Shown here piece after piece: positions 59,481 to 64,000 of a stretch of 64,000 nt of DNA. Each line of letters begins with the position of its first letter. The stretch's first letter is position 1. The notes under the pieces are model-generated. The model searched no databases. It worked only from the letters and a program-made list of their open reading frames with translations, and was not told where the DNA came from. The position numbers and the translations under genes are program-made. Source of the DNA: Sarcina sp034439435 (GTDB lineage Bacteria; Bacillota; Clostridia; Clostridiales; Clostridiaceae); the NCBI RefSeq assembly GCF_034439435.1, contig NZ_JAPCKJ010000002.1:557655-621654 (forward strand), read 5' to 3'.

Positions 59481-59522
59481 AAAGTCCTTGTCTATAAGCA
59501 TTTGCTAATAAACAAGGACTTT
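59481..59522 (-). terminator. Terminator of the sigma-factor gene
   Basis: AAAGTCCTTG and CAAGGACTTT arms, 45 bases after the stop at 59567. Homologous to 57456-57496 with a compensatory pair change. Confidence 0.75.
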
Positions 59523-59566
59523 CTTATTATATAGTTTTGATTTTCTAAATACGGTAAATATCTATG

Positions 59567-60160
59567 CTAAATTATTTTTATTCCTCTATCCTTAAATCCC
59601 TTTTGGAGCTTGTCCATAATCTTTTTCTTCTTATATCTAACAGCATTAAAGCTCATTTTATCCTTATGTTTCTCATAATACTTTTGCATGTTTCCTCTCT
59701 CCTCATTAATGTATAAGATAAAGGCTCTTTCTTCTTCACTTAAGGAGCTCATAGCATTAATTAATGCTTCATGCTCTTCTCTATTCTCAAAATGAATTCC
59801 CATTGAAAAATCATCTTCTAAGGTATCTTTTATTGTAATATCTTCTCCGATAGGTGTATCTAGACTAGAAAAATTTAAAATGGACTCTTTTTTCTTTAGC
59901 ATACTTCCATATTTATTTCTTAAGAGTATAGTTATAAATGCCACAAAATCTATTTCAAACTTTCCATCATACTTTTTCACTCCATTTATGAATTCAATCC
60001 ATGCTATCTGCTCTAAATCTTTCCTGTCATAACCCTTTATGAAATACTTAGTTGAATACTTATATATCAATCCTTTGTGAATCTCAAAAAGCTTTTCCAT
60101 CGCTTCTTTATTTCCTTTTTTACTATATATTAATAAAAGATCAACCATTTCTTTATTCAT
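59567..60160 (-). CDS. Sigma-70 family RNA polymerase sigma factor
   Basis: A 197-residue sigma factor with regions 2 and 4. Region 2 is HKGLIYKYSTKYFIKGYDRK followed by DLEQIAWIEFINGVKKYDGK and FVAFITILLRNKYGSMLKKK. Region 4 is SLSEEERAFILYINEERGNM with an HTH-like SFNAVRYKKKKIMDKL. It resembles the small alternative sigma factors of clostridial mobile elements and the SigH/TcdR groups, without a clear assignment. It starts at ATG 60160 behind TAGGGGATAG. Its upstream region carries unusual repeated TCCGTCC motifs. Confidence 0.85.
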   Translation of the reverse strand: MNKEMVDLLLIYSKKGNKEAMEKLFEIHKGLIYKYSTKYFIKGYDRKDLEQIAWIEFINGVKKYDGKFEIDFVAFITILLRNKYGSMLKKKESILNFSSLDTPIGEDITIKDTLEDDFSMGIHFENREEHEALINAMSSLSEEERAFILYINEERGNMQKYYEKHKDKMSFNAVRYKKKKIMDKLQKGFKDRGIKII

Positions 60161-60196
60161 AAACTCTATCCCCTAAACTTTATATTTTTATATTAT

Positions 60197-60400
60197 GGAC
60201 GGATTTTTTAATAATTTGGACGGACTTTTTAATATCTGTCCACCTCTTCAAAGCTTGATATAACTCACTTTAGGCAGACTTTTCTTAAAAAGGTCCGACT
60301 TTTTCCTATTTTATATAATTGTATACATATAAAAATTATTTTTATCTATATTGTAATTTATATTTTTTCCTATACTATATAAATAGGAAAAGTCCGTCCA
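60197..60400 (-). promoter_or_regulatory. Array of GGACGGA-T-run repeats upstream of the sigma factor
   Basis: TGGACGGATTTTTT (60197), TGGACGGACTTTTT (60218), GGCAGACTTTTCT (60273), GTCCGACTTTTTCC (60293) and inverted GGAAAAGTCCGTCCA (60386). These are much more GC-rich than the local DNA. They are likely binding sites, possibly for the sigma factor's own holoenzyme or an activator. Function is inferred. Confidence 0.5.
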
Positions 60401-60625
60401 GTACGACCAAAGTATGGCCAAACTCCGCCCAAAAACCATAATTATATTAAAATACCTCATAAAATTATTCTAAAATACTATTATTACGCTACATAAATTT
60501 TAATATTTTCAAAATTCCAAAATAGAATATATAAACTTGGAATAAAGTCTTCATAGCTTTAAATATTCTAAGTTCAAAATTTAGTTAAACCATAATAAAA
60601 CTTTAAAATAAATCTCTGTTTTAAC

Positions 60626-60693
60626 TTATCTTGATTTAAAGATATCTTAAGCCCTTATTTATGGTCCTGTATCTCTATCCAAAATCAAGATAA
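60626..60693 (+). promoter_or_regulatory. Probable operator of the XRE gene
   Basis: TTATCTTGATTT (60626-60637) and AAATCAAGATAA (60682-60693) are exact inverses, with AAGATATCTT (60639-60648) between them. It lies 45-110 bases before the XRE start at 60737. Confidence 0.45.
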
Positions 60694-60736
60694 TCTTAAT
60701 CAGATAAAAACTTAATATAAAAGAGGGAATTGGCTT

Positions 60737-61282
60737 ATGTTTATTGGTTATAGGCTACAAAAACTACGAAAGAAGAGAAAATTGACTCAAAAGGCATTGG
60801 CTGAAATGACAGGTATATCTCGCTCATATCTCTCAGACATAGAGCATAACAGGTATAACCCAAGCTTTGATACTATTGAGGCATTAGCATCCTCTCTAAA
60901 GCTTGATTTAAAGTCATTTTTTGATGATACCCTACTAGAAGAAGATTATTATCTAAAACCTCTTAAGGAAGAATTAGAAGAAGAAAGCTTTGAAGAAATT
61001 GAAGAGCTTTCTGAAAATGTAATTGTTGAAAAACATATAATTCATAATGATTCAAATGTTCCTTATGCAACTGGTTCTCTTTCAAAAAAGGAAACTCTAA
61101 ACATAAAAACAGATTTAGAGAAAACCCTAAACAACCTAGAGAATCTTGAAAAGGACATAGCCTTTGAAGGGGTAATTTTAGATGCTGAAACAAGAAAAGC
61201 TTTTAAAGAAAGCTTAGAACATTCAATGAAAATGGCAAAGCTAATTGCCAAAAACAAATTTTCTTCTAAACCAAGTAGCTAA
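60737..61282 (+). CDS. XRE-family regulator with acidic C-terminal region
   Basis: A 181-residue protein. Residues 4-62 are an XRE HTH (LRKKRKLTQKALAEMTGISR, SYLSDIEHNRYNPSFDTIEA). Residues 65-180 are acidic and helical (LKEELEEESFEEIEELSENV, DLEKTLNNLENLEKDIAFEG) and probably dimerise. It starts at ATG 60737 behind GAGGGAAT. It is followed after 130 bases by an ImmA-type gene, the ImmR/ImmA arrangement used by ICEs and prophages to control excision. It is divergent from the sigma-factor gene. Confidence 0.88.
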   Translation: MFIGYRLQKLRKKRKLTQKALAEMTGISRSYLSDIEHNRYNPSFDTIEALASSLKLDLKSFFDDTLLEEDYYLKPLKEELEEESFEEIEELSENVIVEKHIIHNDSNVPYATGSLSKKETLNIKTDLEKTLNNLENLEKDIAFEGVILDAETRKAFKESLEHSMKMAKLIAKNKFSSKPSS

Positions 61283-61409
61283 TAAAAAAATCAATTAAGC
61301 CTATTACACCACTATCCTTTCATCATTAAAATATTGAAAGGTAGGTGAATGGCTTGCATCAAAACTCATAAAATTTAATCAGGAGTTTAGTTGGTGCAAT
61401 CCACTATAT

Positions 61410-61742
61410 ATGAATATAAAAAAATTAGCAAACCAATTAGTAGAAAAGTATGGATTAAGGGATCCATTAGAAATAACATTAGCAATGGGAATCGTGCTCC
61501 TAGAAGAAGATCTAGGTGATATATATGGGTATTCTCATACCTATAAAAGACAAAGGTTTATACACCTAAATAAGAGTTGTTCGCTAAAAACAAAAAGGCT
61601 TGTCTGCGCCCATGAACTAGGCTATCTTTTGATTCATCCGAAGGAAGAGATACATGTTGTAACTGATGCTTTATTGGAACCAAAGGATGACTTTGAAAAA
61701 TATGCTAGAATCTTTGCAGCGCACTTACTTATATCAGATTAG
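61410..61742 (+). CDS. ImmA/IrrE-type protein with a degenerate zinc site
   Basis: A 110-residue protein matching the N-terminal part of ImmA/IrrE metallopeptidases: LANQLVEKYGLRDPLEITLA, DLGDIYGYSHTYKRQRFIHL, LVCAHELGYLLIHPKEE and YARIFAAHLLISD. The HEXXH motif reads HELGY, so the second zinc histidine is a tyrosine, and the C-terminus stops at LLISD where the family usually continues. It is therefore probably inactive or a decaying copy. The ribosome binding site before ATG 61410 is poor. It would normally cleave the neighbouring XRE repressor. Confidence 0.65.
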   Translation: MNIKKLANQLVEKYGLRDPLEITLAMGIVLLEEDLGDIYGYSHTYKRQRFIHLNKSCSLKTKRLVCAHELGYLLIHPKEEIHVVTDALLEPKDDFEKYARIFAAHLLISD

Positions 61743-61852
61743 ATAGTATAAAAGTATAATAAGAAAATTGCTTAGAAAATGGCTAATCTCTTGGAGCCAC
61801 CTTTGGAGTTGGTTGAGGTTATGTTAGATTCTTAAATTCCCTTTAATAATTA

Positions 61853-61903
61853 AAAATTCCTTGTCCTAAAAATACTAACTAATTTTAAGACAAGGAGTTT
61901 TTA
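61853..61903 (-). terminator. Hairpin terminator, CCTTGTC/GACAAGG arms
   Basis: AATTCCTTGTC pairs with GACAAGGAGTT, inner TTAAAA pairs extend it, followed by a T-run on both strands. It lies eight bases after the stop of the TPR-DUF2971 gene at 61911. Confidence 0.75.
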
Positions 61904-61910
61904 AATAATT

Positions 61911-64000
61911 TTATTTATATTTAATTTTTGATTTTGATACTTGTTTAACTTTATCTGTATAATATAAATATGTAGATATTTCCGTAGGATTTTTAGCTTT
62001 AGGTCCTAAAATAACCTCTTCTACTTCTAATTCTTTATCCATTTCAATATAAACATGTGGTACTACAAAACCTTCATTTTCACCAGTATATTGAACTTTA
62101 CCATTATTCTCAAATTTAATTAATCTTAACTCTTTTTCATGCTCATAATTTTTATCTTTAAACAAAAACCTTATTTGATCTAAAATATTTTGAATAATTG
62201 GTTTTAGGTCAGGATTGAAATCTATATCCTCTCTTAAGTCACATAAAGATTCTACTAAATCTTTAAACCTTTCCTCTTTATCTTCAGCTATATAATATCC
62301 ATCGTTATTATATTCTAGATATTGTATCTTATATAAACAATAACACTCATCTTCTTTACTCTTTTCATAATAAGGCGTATCAGAAAAGTCTGTTAAAAGT
62401 TTCAAATTATTACTAGAGTAATATTTAGCTAAACCACTGATATCACCTATATCACTCTTACTAATAGTATAAACTAATTTTTCTGACTTTTTAATCTTAG
62501 TAACTTTAAACGAGTCACTAAGTGAAGATTTTTCTTCTTTGTCAAAAAAACTTGACTTTATAGTAATACAACAGCCTTGTCCATCATCACTATACTGGAC
62601 CCACATAGGAAGTGAAGTATCAATAGCCTCTGAAAAACTTGTTAAAAAGACACTACTCTTACGATTTAATATCTCTCTATTAGTATCACTTTTAGTAATA
62701 TATAAATTTTTTATAAATTCTTTAGCATATTTTAACTTTTCATCTTCCCTAACTTTTGTTAAAAGTAATTCAATAAAAACCTCTCCCTCTGTAGGATCAT
62801 TCATATAGGCAACATTGTTTAATCTTAGCTTTGCTTCATTTATATCCGAATTTTCTATATTGGGCTTTACTAAATGTTTTAATGTACCAATTTTAGTATA
62901 ATGACCAACATCCTTATCTTCTTTATAAATCATACTATCTCTCAAACCTATTACTTTATTAAAGAGTTTATATATCTTTAATTTTATATCACTTTTAAAA
63001 TTCATTTTTTCTATATATTCATAAAACTTATTATCATTAGCCTTAACTAAATACTTATTAGCTTCGTTTAAATATTTATCATCAGTTCTAATATTATATA
63101 TTAAATTATATATTTGGCTTAAATTAAAATAAACTACTTGATTATTATCTAAACTTTGTGATTTTAATATTTTTTTAAAAATTTCTATTGATTTCTCATA
63201 TACCTCTATTGCTTCTTTATGTTTTCCTTTAAGAAAGTATGAATTACCTATATTATTATAAACTTCTGCTCTCAACTCGTCATTACACTTTAACTTTAAA
63301 GCTTCTTTATATTCGTTTATTGCTTCTTTATACTCTCCATTGTTGAAATATGAATTACCTATATTATTATAAATTTCTACTCTTTTTTCTTCTTTATTTT
63401 CTAACTTTAATACTTTTTGGTATTCGTCTATTGCTTCTTTATATTGGCCTTTAAGAAAGTATGAATTACCTATACTATTATAAATTGTTGCTTTTAATTG
63501 ATCTGTAAGTTCTAATTTTAATGCTTCTTTATATTCTCTTATTGCTTCTTTAAAGTCTTCATTATTAAAGTATGAATTACCTATATTATTATAAATTATT
63601 GTTTTTAATTGATCTGTACATTCTAATTTTAATGCTTCTTTATATTCTTTTATTGCCTCTTCGTATTCTCCTTTATTATTATATGAGTTACCTATTTTAT
63701 TGTAAATTTCTGTCATCACCTTATCATTACATTCTAGCTTTAATACTTCTTTATATTCTTTTATTGCTTCTTCATATTCTCCTTTTTCATAATATGAATT
63801 GCCAATATTTTCATAAATTGTTATTCTTAAATCATATGTACATTTTAGATTTAATGCTTCTTCATATTTTTTTATTGCCTCTTCGTATTCTCCTTTATAA
63901 TAAAATGAGCTACCAATATTATTATAAATCGTTGCTCTTAACTCATCTGTACATTTTAGATTTAATGCTTCTTCATATTCTTTTATTGCTTCTTCATATT
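61911..64000 (-). CDS. TPR-repeat protein with C-terminal DUF2971, cut by the right edge
   Basis: The frame is open from the right edge to the stop at 61911 (at least 696 residues). At least seven tetratricopeptide repeats of 37 residues are visible, each like YNNIGNSYFLKGQYKEAIDE and EYKEALKLE, so the apparent GTG start at 63719 is inside the array. After residue spacing about 200 from it comes a helical linker. The last 330 residues carry DUF2971 marks (YTKIGTLKHLV, NNVAYMNDPTEGEV, SFSEAIDTSLPMWVQYSDDG, QGCCITI). The TPRs would bind a partner; DUF2971 has no established activity. Such multi-domain proteins occur in defence-rich regions, but I cannot claim that here. Confidence 0.85.
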   Translation of the reverse strand, partial: YEEAIKEYEEALNLKCTDELRATIYNNIGSSFYYKGEYEEAIKKYEEALNLKCTYDLRITIYENIGNSYYEKGEYEEAIKEYKEVLKLECNDKVMTEIYNKIGNSYNNKGEYEEAIKEYKEALKLECTDQLKTIIYNNIGNSYFNNEDFKEAIREYKEALKLELTDQLKATIYNSIGNSYFLKGQYKEAIDEYQKVLKLENKEEKRVEIYNNIGNSYFNNGEYKEAINEYKEALKLKCNDELRAEVYNNIGNSYFLKGKHKEAIEVYEKSIEIFKKILKSQSLDNNQVVYFNLSQIYNLIYNIRTDDKYLNEANKYLVKANDNKFYEYIEKMNFKSDIKLKIYKLFNKVIGLRDSMIYKEDKDVGHYTKIGTLKHLVKPNIENSDINEAKLRLNNVAYMNDPTEGEVFIELLLTKVREDEKLKYAKEFIKNLYITKSDTNREILNRKSSVFLTSFSEAIDTSLPMWVQYSDDGQGCCITIKSSFFDKEEKSSLSDSFKVTKIKKSEKLVYTISKSDIGDISGLAKYYSSNNLKLLTDFSDTPYYEKSKEDECYCLYKIQYLEYNNDGYYIAEDKEERFKDLVESLCDLREDIDFNPDLKPIIQNILDQIRFLFKDKNYEHEKELRLIKFENNGKVQYTGENEGFVVPHVYIEMDKELEVEEVILGPKAKNPTEISTYLYYTDKVKQVSKSKIKYK
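63165..64000 (-). repeat. 111-bp tandem repeats encoding TPRs
   Basis: At least seven direct repeats of 111 bp, each encoding 37 residues with the core GNSY...EEAIKEY.EALKL. They are similar at the DNA level as well, so repeat number may vary by recombination. The array continues past the right edge. Confidence 0.85.

Larger units (their letters stand above)
60161..60736. other. Divergent control region with repeats
   Basis: About 575 bases between the sigma-factor gene and the XRE gene. It contains five TCCGTCC/TCCGAC-type repeats (60197-60400), a TATAAATAGGAAAA palindrome near 60360-60390 and an inverted repeat (60626-60693). No gene seen. Confidence 0.6.

Noticed and set aside
1..64000. 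CRISPR arrays, tRNA and rRNA genes
   Set aside because: I looked for regularly spaced repeats, CCA-type acceptor stems and conserved rRNA segments and found none; the only regular array is the TPR-coding repeat at the right edge.

Overview
The window reads as chromosomal DNA of a low-GC, anaerobic Gram-positive bacterium, most likely a Clostridium sensu stricto (cluster I) species. The support is very AT-rich DNA, strong AGGAGG-type ribosome binding sites, TTG and GTG starts, TTGACA-N17-TATAAT promoters, Bce-type peptide-resistance modules and clostridial small membrane proteins. Species cannot be fixed by eye. I saw no rRNA, tRNA, CRISPR array, transposase or complete prophage.

Layout. 1-2.8 kb: edge of an excisionase-type HTH gene, a small-peptide cassette, a cyclase-family pseudogene, a NUDIX hydrolase, and an HTH plus membrane-protein pair. 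2.9-9 kb: DUF3795 protein, an ABC exporter, a potassium channel bracketed by 114-bp direct repeats, an L7/L12-like membrane protein and a DUF1266 protein. 9.2-12 kb: methyltransferase, small membrane proteins, a MutT-like NUDIX. 12.4-14.6 kb: catalase-peroxidase KatG. 15-16.4 kb: a small peptide with a possible structured leader, a frameshifted pentapeptide-repeat gene, a GNAT fragment. 16.5-20.9 kb: a complete Bce-type module (permease, ATPase, sensor kinase, response regulator) with a matching operator. 21.9-23.8 kb: MarR regulator and TetA-like MFS pump sharing three near-identical operators. 25.7-29.7 kb: a second Bce-like two-component pair run together with two unrelated metallopeptidase-like genes and a 30-residue peptide. 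30-34.6 kb: flavin reductase, three GNAT domains, a P-loop kinase, a sugar O-acetyltransferase, a DUF6512 protein. 35-37.8 kb: a second Bce-type transporter with no adjacent regulator. 38.3-42.4 kb: bacteriocin immunity homologue, flavodoxin-like reductase, and an ABC exporter plus TetR regulator with a clear operator. 42.7-52.7 kb: a class III cyclase-like protein, zinc ribbon, regulators, a second immunity homologue, methyltransferase, Eis-like acetyltransferase, Gfo/Idh/MocA oxidoreductase. 52.9-58.6 kb: three paralogues of one 76-residue protein (two broken by stop codons), membrane proteins, an acetyltransferase, HTH/membrane pairs. 58.9-64 kb: lipoprotein, sigma factor with unusual upstream repeats, XRE regulator with a degenerate ImmA protein, and a TPR-DUF2971 protein running off the right edge.

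The genes look like an accessory, defence-and-resistance-rich stretch. Antimicrobial peptide sensing and export, drug efflux, peroxide removal and small-molecule acetylation or methylation dominate. Decay is frequent (at least five genes are interrupted or truncated), and a dispersed terminal-repeat family with related small-gene cassettes runs through the window. That cassette family is the best candidate for something not yet described: the same promoter, leader, terminator and terminal-repeat frame appears around different small membrane-protein genes, and one copy can be recognised as an insertion because a paralogous locus in the same window lacks it.
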